In this document: piece after piece, positions 49,310 to 58,498 of the stretch
How positions within the stretch are numbered: the stretch's first letter is position 1
How the letters are laid out: every line of letters begins with the position of its first letter
DNA from: Mesobacillus campisalis
GTDB taxonomy: Bacteria; Bacillota; Bacilli; Bacillales; Cytobacillaceae
Length of the DNA: 64,000 nucleotides
NCBI RefSeq assembly: GCF_000986785.1
Contig: NZ_LAYY01000101.1
Coordinates: 166,252-230,251 of the forward strand
Direction of reading: 5' to 3'
The notes under the pieces: generated by a model
Seen by the model: only the letters and a program-made list of their open reading frames with translations
The model's database searches: none
What the model was told of the DNA's origin: nothing
Translations under genes and position numbers: made by a program

Positions 49310-50287
49310 ATGAAAAGTCTGAAAAAGTTTAATCTGCTGGCAATGCTGCTGGCGGCAATCATCATTGCTTCAGCATGCGGAAACGGAAATGCAAATGAAA
49401 ACACTGATGGCGGAAACGGCGAAGGAGCCGAAACCGAGGAGTTAGAAGGCAGTGTAGTGATTGACGGATCAGGGACTGTATACCCTTTTATGGCCAGAAT
49501 GGCTGAAAACTATATGGGAGAGCAGGAAAATGTTTCTGTAGAGGTGAGCCGCGCTGGTACATCCGCTGGTTTCTCCAAGTTCCTGGCTGAGGATGGCACA
49601 GATTTCAACAATGCTTCCCGCCCAATAAAGGACGAAGAGAAAGCAAAGGCTGAGGAACTCGGCATCGAAGTACAGGAATTGAAGGTTGCCCTGGATGGAT
49701 TGACGTTTGTTATCAATAAAGAAAACGACTGGGCAACAGATTTGACTGAACAGGAAATCAAGGACATCTTCCTGGCAAGTGCCGGCAAAAAGAAATGGTC
49801 AGACGTTCGCCCGGACTTCCCGGCTGAAGAGATTAAGACATATGGTCCAAACGAAAATCATGGAACTTACGAGTTTTTCTTTGAGAACATCCTTGAAGAA
49901 CAGCAATTGGTAGATGACATCAATTTGCAGCAGGATTATTCCACACTTGTCGACTTGGTATCAAAGGATAAGAACGCTATTGCTTTCTTTGGATATGGCT
50001 ATTATGCCAGCAACACTGACAAGCTGTCGGCGGTTAAGGTCGACTTTGGAAACGGCCCTGTAGCACCTTCAGTTGACACGATTGCTGAAGATGGGGATTA
50101 TGCTCCATTTACCCGCCCGGTATTCTCTTATTTGAATGTGAACCATGCGAAAGAGAAGCCTCAGGTATTGGACTATGCCATCTACACGATGGAAAATGCA
50201 AACGCCGTTGCTGAAGAAACTGGCTTTGCTCCGCTGCCTGAAGAGGAAATCAAAACTACAGTGGATGCTCTTAATAATTTGAAATAG
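49310..50287 (+). CDS. pstS: Phosphate-binding lipoprotein PstS
   Basis: High-affinity phosphate-binding protein on the outside of the membrane, 325 residues. The lipoprotein signal ends in ASAC with lipidated Cys23, followed by an Asn/Gly/Glu-rich linker. The binding-protein domain shows the phosphate-site segments VIDGSGTVYPF, AGTSAGF and NASRPIK. GGGGG lies before the ATG. It is first in pstSCAB-phoU, behind a PhoP box, and is followed by a hairpin that probably lowers expression of the other genes. Confidence 0.97.
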   Translation: MKSLKKFNLLAMLLAAIIIASACGNGNANENTDGGNGEGAETEELEGSVVIDGSGTVYPFMARMAENYMGEQENVSVEVSRAGTSAGFSKFLAEDGTDFNNASRPIKDEEKAKAEELGIEVQELKVALDGLTFVINKENDWATDLTEQEIKDIFLASAGKKKWSDVRPDFPAEEIKTYGPNENHGTYEFFFENILEEQQLVDDINLQQDYSTLVDLVSKDKNAIAFFGYGYYASNTDKLSAVKVDFGNGPVAPSVDTIAEDGDYAPFTRPVFSYLNVNHAKEKPQVLDYAIYTMENANAVAEETGFAPLPEEEIKTTVDALNNLK

Positions 50288-50305
50288 CCGCTCGTTAACT
50301 TGGCA

Positions 50306-50334
50306 AGATGAGAAGGGATTTCTTCTCATCTTTT
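50306..50334 (+). terminator. Attenuating hairpin between pstS and pstC
   Basis: AGATGAGAAG (50306-50315) pairs perfectly with CTTCTCATCT (50322-50331), followed by a short T run. It probably lets part of the transcripts end after pstS or protects the pstS RNA end. Confidence 0.8.
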
Positions 50335-50386
50335 GCCTGTTTTAAATTCTCATCCACCTTAATGAGGTGAAAGGAGTTCGTTACAT

Positions 50387-51343
50387 TTGCAGAAATCAAC
50401 AAGACAGGATCAGCATTCAAGGCCGGCTGTAAGCGACCTGATTGCCCAAAAGAAAAAAAACAGGACAGTTGGCAGCACTTTAGAGAAGCTAGTGCCTGGA
50501 ATTCTTTTTGGAATAGCCGCTGTATCCATTATAACAACAGTTGGCATCCTATTAACTCTTATTACTGAAACGGTTCTCTTTTTTCAGGAAGTCAACTTCT
50601 TCTCATTCTTTACAGGAACTGAATTAAAACCATTGGGCCAGAATGCGGTGTTTGGCGTCTTGCCATTGCTGACAGGAACACTAATATCAACCGCCATTGC
50701 CATGCTTGTGGCAATTCCGATCGGCCTTATGACAGCCATTTATCTGAGTGAATATGCATCCGAAAAGGCTAGAAGAATACTAAAGCCAATCCTGGAAATC
50801 CTTGCAGGCATTCCTACGATTGTTTATGGTTTTTTTGCCTTTACTTTTGTCACGCCTCTTCTTAGGTCATTCATTCCTGGACTGGAGCCGACAAATATTT
50901 TGAGTCCAGGCCTGGTTATGGGAATTATGATTATACCAATGGTCGCCTCCCTTTCCGAGGATGCCATGAGCGCCGTGCCAAACTCCATGAGGGAAGGAGC
51001 GCTTGCTCTGGGATCGACCAAGCTGGAGGTTACCTGGAAAGTAGTTGTTCCGGCTGCAATCTCGGGCATTATTGCCTCCTTTGTGCTGGGCATTTCCCGT
51101 GCAATTGGAGAAACCATGATTGTAACTATTGCCAGCGGAAGTTCAAAGAACTTTACTTTTGACATTACGCAATCGATGCAGACAATGACGGCTTATATTG
51201 TTGAAGTCTCGGGCGGTGAAGCGGCTGCAGGTACGACTTTATACCATAGCCTTTACGCGGTCGCGATGACATTGTTTGTATTTACTTTGGTTATGAATTT
51301 TATCGCGCAATATATTTCCCGCAGATTCAGGGAGGAATATTGA
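50387..51343 (+). CDS. pstC: Phosphate ABC transporter permease PstC
   Basis: One of two membrane subunits of the Pst transporter, 318 residues with six transmembrane helices and the permease coupling loop EGALALGSTKLEVTWKVVVPAAISGI near residues 205-230. Translation starts at TTG 50387, preceded by AAAGGAG at good distance; no ATG is available nearby. The first 35 residues are polar and basic. pstA follows after two bases. Confidence 0.96.
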   Translation: MQKSTRQDQHSRPAVSDLIAQKKKNRTVGSTLEKLVPGILFGIAAVSIITTVGILLTLITETVLFFQEVNFFSFFTGTELKPLGQNAVFGVLPLLTGTLISTAIAMLVAIPIGLMTAIYLSEYASEKARRILKPILEILAGIPTIVYGFFAFTFVTPLLRSFIPGLEPTNILSPGLVMGIMIIPMVASLSEDAMSAVPNSMREGALALGSTKLEVTWKVVVPAAISGIIASFVLGISRAIGETMIVTIASGSSKNFTFDITQSMQTMTAYIVEVSGGEAAAGTTLYHSLYAVAMTLFVFTLVMNFIAQYISRRFREEY

Positions 51344-51345
51344 TT

Positions 51346-52230
51346 ATGAAGCATGTGAATGTTGAACAGGTTCAAAAGAAAATGGGCTCTCGTTTATTTG
51401 CGAATACATTCGCCAAAACACTATTCTTATTGGCAACGCTATTTGGCCTGGTCGTTTTGGTTGTTCTTATATATCGAGTCATTCAAGATGGCGCAGCATG
51501 GATTAATTTTGATTTTTTAACCAATAAGCTATCTACCGACCCTGAAAGGGCGGGGATTATGGGAGCCATCCTTGGTACCCTGTGGTTAATGGCTGTAGTC
51601 GCCCCTGTTACGATGGTTCTGGGGGTAGGGACGGCTATCTATCTCGAGGAATATGCCAAAAAAGGGCGAATTCAGTCCATCATCCAAACAAATATTTCAA
51701 ACCTTGCAGGTGTCCCTTCGGTTGTGTTTGGACTTCTCGGCTTGACTGTTTTTGCAAGAGGCATGGAATTGGGCAACGTCGTTCTTGCGGGTGGATTAAC
51801 AATGGCGCTGCTTGTTCTTCCGGTCGTTGTTGTCTCAAGCCAGGAAGCTATCAGGGCTGTGCCTCAGTTTTTGAGGGAAGCATCGTTTGGAATGGGTGCC
51901 ACTAAATGGCAGACGGTTAAAAACGTTGTTTTACCTGCCTCCCTTCCGGGAATTTTAACAGGGACGATATTGGCCTTGTCCCGTGCCATAGGGGAAACGG
52001 CACCGCTGGTCGTCCTAGGGATACCTGCATTGCTGATTCCACTTCCGGATAGTATTTTTGATAAATTCACCATTCTTCCTGTACAAATTTATTATTGGAC
52101 ACTTGATTCTGCCCTTGTAGCCGAGTATACCAACCTTGCTGCAGCTACGATACTGATATTATTGATTGTCCTGTTTGTCATGAACTCAGTGGCCATCCTG
52201 ATTAGAAACAAATTCCAAAAACGATATTAA
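51346..52230 (+). CDS. pstA: Phosphate ABC transporter permease PstA
   Basis: Second membrane subunit, 294 residues, six transmembrane helices, coupling loop [26 protein letters not shown] near residues 180-205. ATG 51346 has GGGAGG eleven bases before it; an in-frame TTG at 51340 is closer to that site and remains possible. The gene follows pstC without a gap and partners it in the heterodimeric channel. Confidence 0.95.
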   Translation: MKHVNVEQVQKKMGSRLFANTFAKTLFLLATLFGLVVLVVLIYRVIQDGAAWINFDFLTNKLSTDPERAGIMGAILGTLWLMAVVAPVTMVLGVGTAIYLEEYAKKGRIQSIIQTNISNLAGVPSVVFGLLGLTVFARGMELGNVVLAGGLTMALLVLPVVVVSSQEAIRAVPQFLREASFGMGATKWQTVKNVVLPASLPGILTGTILALSRAIGETAPLVVLGIPALLIPLPDSIFDKFTILPVQIYYWTLDSALVAEYTNLAAATILILLIVLFVMNSVAILIRNKFQKRY

Positions 52231-52250
52231 CCCATGGAGGGACTACAACT

Positions 52251-53081
52251 ATGACAGTGTTAACGGGTAAAGCAAACGCAAAAACAAATAACTTATCTGC
52301 TTCAACCGGCTCCGAAACGGAAAATAAAAAAATCGTATATAATACAAAAGACCTTAATCTTTGGTATGGGGAAGACCATGCATTAAAGAACATCAACCTC
52401 CCTATCCATGAAAATGAAGTGACTGCGATCATTGGTCCTTCAGGCTGCGGTAAATCCACCTATATCAAGACATTGAACCGGATGGTCGAGATGATTCCAA
52501 TCGTCCGCATCTCAGGGGAGATCTTATACCGAGAACGTAATATCTTTGATAAGAACTTTCAGGTAGAGGATTTGCGGACACGTGTGGGAATGGTCTTCCA
52601 AAAACCAAATCCATTTCCAAAGTCAATTTATGAAAATGTTGCTTATGGGCCGAAGATCCACGGAATCCGCGACAAGAAAATTCTCGATGAAATTGTCGAG
52701 AAAAGCTTAAAAGGCGCAGCAATCTGGAATGAAGTAAAAGACCGCCTCAATGAGAATGCCTATGGGCTCTCAGGCGGACAGCAGCAGCGTTTATGCATTG
52801 CGAGGGCTCTGGCAATCGAGCCGGATGTCATTCTGATGGATGAGCCAACCTCCGCTTTGGACCCGATATCCACTTTGAAAGTGGAGGAGCTTGTCCAAGA
52901 GCTGAAGAAGGATTTCAGCATCATCATTGTTACCCATAACATGCAGCAGGCAGCCCGTATTTCAGATAAAACAGCCTTCTTCCTAAGTGGTGAAGTGATT
53001 GAATTCGCGGAAACAGACAAAATCTTTTCCACCCCTTCCGATAAGCGGACAGAAGACTATATTACCGGCCGATTTGGCTGA
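52251..53081 (+). CDS. pstB: Phosphate ABC transporter ATPase PstB
   Basis: ATP-binding subunit, 276 residues, with Walker [10 protein letters not shown] near residue 64, signature LSGGQQQR near residue 175 and Walker [13 protein letters not shown] near residue 195. Residues 1-25 form an extra polar N-terminus. GGAGGG precedes ATG 52251. Only one pstB is present here, in contrast to the two tandem copies I know from B. subtilis. Confidence 0.97.
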   Translation: MTVLTGKANAKTNNLSASTGSETENKKIVYNTKDLNLWYGEDHALKNINLPIHENEVTAIIGPSGCGKSTYIKTLNRMVEMIPIVRISGEILYRERNIFDKNFQVEDLRTRVGMVFQKPNPFPKSIYENVAYGPKIHGIRDKKILDEIVEKSLKGAAIWNEVKDRLNENAYGLSGGQQQRLCIARALAIEPDVILMDEPTSALDPISTLKVEELVQELKKDFSIIIVTHNMQQAARISDKTAFFLSGEVIEFAETDKIFSTPSDKRTEDYITGRFG

Positions 53082-53156
53082 TCAGGATATCGCAAATCTA
53101 CAGGTGGCTGAAACAGGCTTTGGCCTGTATCACCAGGAATGAAGGGAGCATGAAGA

Positions 53157-53816
53157 ATGGTAGTAAGGGAAAAGTTTGAAGAGGAATTGAGGAAACTCCA
53201 AAGCAGTCTGATCGAGCTGGGCAACTTCAGCTCTGAAGCATTAACGCAATCCTTGGAGGCTCTTGAAAATAAAGACATAGAATTGGCCTTGAAAATAATT
53301 GATGATGACGATAAAGCGAATATGATGGAAGAGGAAATCGATGATGCTGCCATCCTGTTGATTGCCAAACAGGCTCCGGTAGCAGTGGATCTTCGCAGGA
53401 TTATTGTCGCCATCAAAATTGCCAATGAAATAGAGCGAATTGCCGACTTTGCTGTCAATATTGCCAAATCAACCATCCGCATAGGCAGCGAACCGCTTGT
53501 CAAACCGATTGAACACATCAGGCAAATGCACAAACTCACTCTTGAGATGCTAAACCTTTCCTTGGAGGCTTTTGCAGAAGAGGACCTGGGCAAGGCGAAA
53601 AAGGTAGCTGAGATGGATGACGAGGTTGATGCCTTATACGGGCAGACCATTGTCGATTTGCTAAAGCTGAATCAGACAAACCCAGCCCAAATGGCTCAAA
53701 TTACACAGCTGTCATTTATTTGCCGATTCCTTGAGCGGGCAGCCGATCATACGACCAATATTGCCGAAAATGTTTTCTACCTTGTAAAAGGCAAACGGTA
53801 CGACTTAAATAATTAA
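53157..53816 (+). CDS. phoU: Phosphate signalling/transport regulator PhoU
   Basis: Cytosolic helical protein of 219 residues with the two PhoU repeats: EIERIADFAVNIAKST near residue 97 and LERAADHTTNIAENV near residue 193, which hold the metal-binding E/DxxxD motifs. PhoU restrains the Pst transporter and phosphate signalling when phosphate is ample. It follows pstB by 75 bases, with a small 6 bp hairpin in between, and ATG 53157 follows GAAGGGAGC. The last gene of the operon. Confidence 0.95.
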   Translation: MVVREKFEEELRKLQSSLIELGNFSSEALTQSLEALENKDIELALKIIDDDDKANMMEEEIDDAAILLIAKQAPVAVDLRRIIVAIKIANEIERIADFAVNIAKSTIRIGSEPLVKPIEHIRQMHKLTLEMLNLSLEAFAEEDLGKAKKVAEMDDEVDALYGQTIVDLLKLNQTNPAQMAQITQLSFICRFLERAADHTTNIAENVFYLVKGKRYDLNN

Positions 53817-53844
53817 AAACGTACTAGCATTTCAAAAAGAAAAG

Positions 53845-53853
53845 TGATATTAT
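53845..53853 (+). promoter_or_regulatory. Possible extended -10 promoter of rpmG
   Basis: TGATATTAT is an extended -10 (TG, one base, TATTAT) 51 bases before rpmG. No good -35 is seen at 17 bases. Confidence 0.45.
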
Positions 53854-53903
53854 AGAAAAGTCGTATGAACGAACTAGGTTAATGAGTTTGGAGGGAAAAT
53901 CAC

Positions 53904-54053
53904 ATGCGTGTAAATATTACGTTAGCTTGCACTGAGTGCGGAGACCGTAACTATATTTCCAAAAAAAATAAGCGTAATAACCCAGACCGTCTTGAGCTTA
54001 AGAAATACTGCTCAAGAGAAAAGCGTGCCACTTTGCATCGCGAAACAAAATAA
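53904..54053 (+). CDS. rpmG: 50S ribosomal protein L33
   Basis: A 49-codon gene too short for simple ORF listing. The product begins [20 protein letters not shown] and ends THRE-type basic tail (TLHRETK), as L33 of Bacillus. Cys9, Cys12 and Cys36 are present but the fourth zinc-ligand position, residue 39, is Glu, so this form probably binds zinc poorly or not at all. GGAGGG precedes the ATG. A terminator follows. Confidence 0.95.
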   Translation: MRVNITLACTECGDRNYISKKNKRNNPDRLELKKYCSREKRATLHRETK

Positions 54054-54088
54054 GCAGCATCGGGAACTTTCCCGGCTGCTTTTTTTTG
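54053..54088 (+). terminator. Terminator after rpmG
   Basis: AGCAGC (54053-54058) and CGGGA (54061-54065) pair with TCCCG and GCTGCT (to 54080) with a two-base bulge, followed by eight T. Confidence 0.9.
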
Positions 54089-54185
54089 TTATGATAAATT
54101 TATTGAATTTTTAAACAGTAACTCTTATTTGAAGTGTGGTAAAGTCAATTACATAACATCGATTATTTTGACTGGAGGATGGGAC

Positions 54186-54761
54186 ATGGATAGTAAACGG
54201 CAATTTCGCGAAAAAGTAAAAAGCCAGCTTGACAGTTTGTCATTCCCAATGTATCAGGACCTTTCATTTCAGGTTGCCTGCCAGCTCTACAAGGATAAAG
54301 CCTGGAAAGAGGCGAAAACAATCGGAATTACAGTCTCAAGGCAGCCGGAAGTGGATACGTTCCAGATTATCCGCAAAGCATGGGAAGAAGGGAAGGTTGT
54401 AGCCATCCCCAAATGTCTTCCTGAAAAGAAGGAGCTTGTCTTTCGATCATTGAATAGATTCTCACAGCTTGAAATGGTCTACTCTGGATTATACGAGCCG
54501 ATACCTGCTGAAACAGCTGAAGTTCCTGTTGGCAAAATCGACCTGATGATTGTTCCCGGCCTCGCTTTTACTCCTTCAGGTTACCGTCTTGGGTTTGGCG
54601 GAGGCTATTATGACAGGCTGTTGGCGAATTATGCCGGTGAATCAATTTCTCTTGCTTTTCAACTGCAGGTTTTTCCTGAATTGCCAATAGAGATGCATGA
54701 TATTCCTGTTGCCAGAGTAATAACTGAAGAAGGGCAGGTACCTGGAGAGAATGGGGCCTAG
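54186..54761 (+). CDS. yqgN: 5-formyltetrahydrofolate cyclo-ligase (YqgN)
   Basis: Converts 5-formyl-THF to 5,10-methenyl-THF with ATP, recovering folate (important when spores germinate in some species). The 191-residue protein has the N-terminal basic KRQFREKVKSQL, the central MIVPGLAFTPSGYRLGFGGGYYDRLL block (about 119-144) with the nucleotide and folate loops, and normal length. Start ATG 54186 follows GGAGGATGGG; the upstream in-frame ATG at 54129 lies before this site. It overlaps the next gene by eleven bases. Confidence 0.95.
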   Translation: MDSKRQFREKVKSQLDSLSFPMYQDLSFQVACQLYKDKAWKEAKTIGITVSRQPEVDTFQIIRKAWEEGKVVAIPKCLPEKKELVFRSLNRFSQLEMVYSGLYEPIPAETAEVPVGKIDLMIVPGLAFTPSGYRLGFGGGYYDRLLANYAGESISLAFQLQVFPELPIEMHDIPVARVITEEGQVPGENGA

Positions 54762-55527
54762 CTTGCTGGTTGGATTTGTTGCACTCGTCTCAATCCTTGC
54801 CTGGAGGTTCTCATTGTTAAGCCTGTCAGGTGCAGGGGCTGCTCTGGTTTGCGGAGTATTAGTCGGGTTGGGATTCGGGTACAGGGGTCTTTCTTTGCTC
54901 GGCTTGTTTTTTATTACATCCAGTTTGCTGTCAAATTATAAGAAGAAGCGAAAAGGTTACTTGACTGAGTTCCATGAAAAAGGATCGAAACGGGATTGGC
55001 TTCAGGTGGCTGCAAACGGAGGGATCGCCGCCGCTTTGGGTATGGCTTATTTTTGGTGGGAAAGCCCATGGATGCTAGTGGCCTTTTGCATTTCGCTTGC
55101 CAGCTCCAACAGTGACACATGGGCTTCCGAGCTGGGAACCCTCAGCAAGCATCATCCTTTCTCTGTAAGGAGCTTTAAAAGGGTGGAACCAGGAACTTCG
55201 GGTGCTGTTTCAGCAACCGGGAGCGCCGCCGGATTTTTTGGGGCCGGTACAATCGCTTTGGCTGCCTATTTTTTGTTCGGCCTGAATAGTAGGGAAGTCT
55301 TATTGATCTTAGGTTTTGGTTTTTTAGGGATGATGGTGGATACGATATTGGGGGCCTTTATCCAAGCGGGCTACAGGTGCCGTGTTTGCGGCCGTGAGGT
55401 GGAAAAAAGGCATCATTGCGGGGAAGCCTGCCATCTTACTAAAGGAAAAGGCTGGCTTCAAAATGATGGGGTCAATTTTATTTCGTGTTTGCTCGCTGTC
55501 ATATTGGGAATAATTTCTTATGTGTGA
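54751..55527 (+). CDS. DUF92 family membrane protein
   Basis: An integral membrane protein of 258 residues, six or seven transmembrane helices, with the DUF92 block SLASSNSDTWASELGTLSKHHPFSVRSFKRVEPGTSGAVSATG split over residues 118-160 and an acidic/Asn-rich centre. Near the C-terminus a cytosolic or external loop has CRVCGREVEKRHHCGEACH, four Cys and three His that look like a metal site. Plant and cyanobacterial relatives (VTE6 type) act as phytyl-phosphate kinases; whether this one phosphorylates a prenyl lipid is an inference. ATG 54751 lies in the end of yqgN. Confidence 0.8.
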   Translation: MGPSLLVGFVALVSILAWRFSLLSLSGAGAALVCGVLVGLGFGYRGLSLLGLFFITSSLLSNYKKKRKGYLTEFHEKGSKRDWLQVAANGGIAAALGMAYFWWESPWMLVAFCISLASSNSDTWASELGTLSKHHPFSVRSFKRVEPGTSGAVSATGSAAGFFGAGTIALAAYFLFGLNSREVLLILGFGFLGMMVDTILGAFIQAGYRCRVCGREVEKRHHCGEACHLTKGKGWLQNDGVNFISCLLAVILGIISYV

Positions 55528-56508
<981 letters not shown>

Positions 56509-56601
56509 AGCATCATTGATTGGCCGAAAAGTCCTTCCCTTGTCTAAAATTTCCGGATTAAAAACTCTGCTCTGCTGCAAACTAAGAGCGGAGGGATGTA
56601 T

Positions 56602-56799
56602 ATGTTAAAAAGACTGTTGTCGATTCTCTTTTTTAGCGCGGCCGGGTATGTTGTCTTTCAAAACCGCTATAAAGTCATGAATATGATCCTCGGTAATGCC
56701 ATGCTTCGCAGGATTGCAGTCACATCCATGATGGGAATTCCGGGAGTCAGAAGCAGAATGATGCGGACGGTATTCTCCGGCCCCTCAGAGTTTAACTAA
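56602..56799 (+). CDS. Small basic membrane-associated protein (YqgO-like by position)
   Basis: A 65-residue protein with an N-terminal hydrophobic helix (LLSILFFSAAGYVVF, about 4-18) and a basic remainder with RYKVMNMILGN and MMGIPGVRSRMM. It starts at ATG 56602; an in-frame ATG at 56596 abuts the GGAGGG site and is less likely. It lies between yqgN and gluP, where B. subtilis has yqgO, and may be that gene, but I do not recognise it by sequence with certainty. Function unknown. Confidence 0.7.
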   Translation: MLKRLLSILFFSAAGYVVFQNRYKVMNMILGNAMLRRIAVTSMMGIPGVRSRMMRTVFSGPSEFN

Positions 56800-56826
56800 A
56801 AGACCTTAACCGGGTCTTTTTTGTTT
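56798..56826 (+). terminator. Terminator after the YqgO-like gene
   Basis: AAAAGACC (56798-56805) pairs with GGTCTTTT (56813-56820), followed by TTGTTTTTT. Confidence 0.85.
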
Positions 56827-56947
56827 TTTAAGGGTTGTTCTGAAACGGCAACCGGGGCGTGAGGGCGGGCTGGTGCTTATTTCGTGCAGGTTCGTTTATA
56901 ATGTAGATGTAGATGATGGAACCCAGTTTTAGAAAGTAGGGGAGAAT

Positions 56948-58498
56948 GTGAGTGGGCTAGAAGAAAATGTGTTCTGGAAAACGGCACATTTCCTGATTGT
57001 CAGGAATGGCTATCGGATTATTCAGCTATCCAAAGACCAGCAAGAGCTGTGGCTTGAAAAAATGGAAAACAAGGAAGCCCAGGTGATCCGGCTTCTGCGA
57101 TATGATCTTGATTGGAGCAACTGGCTGCAGCGGGATATAGAGAGTGTCGCAGCAAGAGGAGAGAGAATCGGCAGCCGTTATGCCAGAGGGAAAATGACCA
57201 TTATGAACCTGTATGTTACTTCCTATCCTCCTGTCGATGATTACCAGCACAGGATTGATGCTCCCTATGTGCCTGCCAAAGGGAAAGTACAAATAACAAG
57301 TGTGGTCGCATTCAGGAATGATGAATTCCAATCACTTAAAATCTTGGAACAAGTGACAGGTACAGCTTTCAGTCTGGTGTTTGGTGATGCTGAACTTGAG
57401 CGGGAAACCGCTGCACTACGCACCAAGGCCCTTGCCTATGCCGAGGATAGGGCCAGGGAGGAGCAAGCGTTTTTTCAATCAGGGAAGCCATTTTTCACCT
57501 ATGTTTTCCTGGTTGTCCAGGTCCTGGTCTTCCTGCTTATGGAGCTGCGCGGGGGCAGTACGGATACATCAACCTTGATCCGGTTTGGTGCAAAATTCAA
57601 TCCGCTCATCGTGGAGGGGGAATGGTGGCGTTTCTTTACACCAATGGTTCTGCATATTGGGATGCTTCATCTTTTCATGAATTCCATTGCCTTATTTTAC
57701 TTGGGGCCGATGATTGAGAGGATTTTCGGCAATATCCGTTTTGTATTCATTTACATTTTTGCGGGTTTCGCTGGTTCGCTTGCCAGCTTCCTGTTCAGCC
57801 CCAATTTGTCAGCGGGAGCGAGCGGAGCGATATTTGGATGTTTTGGTGCCCTGCTTTATTTTGGCATGAGCTTCCCGGGTTTGTTCTTCAGGACCATGGG
57901 CATAAACATTTTAGCCGTTTTGGTTATCAATCTTATATTTGGCTTCACTATGCCGGGAATTGACAATGCCGGCCATATTGGCGGCCTGGTTGGCGGATTT
58001 GCCGCGGCAGGAATCGTCCATTTCCCAAAGAAGAGGAAAAGGATCCTCAAGCAAACAGGATTCCTGGCAGGTACGGCCTTGTTAATGTTTATGATGCTGC
58101 AATATGGGTTCAGCCACTCTTCTGCCATCATCGATGAACAGTCTGTCCTGATTTTGGCGCAGGATTATCTCCAAAATGATGAATATGAAAAAGCCAGGTC
58201 TCTTCTCCTGGATTACCATAGCGAGGATGAGGCTTCAGCTGATATCCTGTTCCTGCTCTCTTTTGCCGAGATCAAGCTGAAGAATCTTGAAGACGCTAAA
58301 TCTTACCTTCATCAAGTCCTTGATTTAAAGCCGGCTTTCCATGAAGCCCATTATAATCTGGCTTTAGTGTACCTTCAGCAAAAAGAGTTCGAGGATGCAC
58401 GGATTCATGCGGAAGAAGCGGTCCAGCTGCAGCCCGAAAATCAGGATTACCAAAATCTCTTCAACAGGGTCAGCGCCTTTTTGGAATCTGCTGGATGA
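56948..58498 (+). CDS. gluP: Rhomboid intramembrane protease GluP (YqgP)
   Basis: Intramembrane serine protease of 516 residues. The soluble N-terminal domain (about 1-180) precedes a seven-helix rhomboid core (about 185-395) with the nucleophile Ser292 in GASGAIFG and the catalytic His343 in NAGHIGG; the C-terminal part (about 405-516) has TPR repeats (QDYLQNDEYEKARSLL, AHYNLALVYLQQKEFEDA). In B. subtilis this protein cleaves the magnesium transporter MgtE with FtsH help. Translation starts at GTG 56948 behind TAGGGGAG. Its 3' end overlaps the convergent neighbour by 29 bases. Confidence 0.95.
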   Translation: MSGLEENVFWKTAHFLIVRNGYRIIQLSKDQQELWLEKMENKEAQVIRLLRYDLDWSNWLQRDIESVAARGERIGSRYARGKMTIMNLYVTSYPPVDDYQHRIDAPYVPAKGKVQITSVVAFRNDEFQSLKILEQVTGTAFSLVFGDAELERETAALRTKALAYAEDRAREEQAFFQSGKPFFTYVFLVVQVLVFLLMELRGGSTDTSTLIRFGAKFNPLIVEGEWWRFFTPMVLHIGMLHLFMNSIALFYLGPMIERIFGNIRFVFIYIFAGFAGSLASFLFSPNLSAGASGAIFGCFGALLYFGMSFPGLFFRTMGINILAVLVINLIFGFTMPGIDNAGHIGGLVGGFAAAGIVHFPKKRKRILKQTGFLAGTALLMFMMLQYGFSHSSAIIDEQSVLILAQDYLQNDEYEKARSLLLDYHSEDEASADILFLLSFAEIKLKNLEDAKSYLHQVLDLKPAFHEAHYNLALVYLQQKEFEDARIHAEEAVQLQPENQDYQNLFNRVSAFLESAG

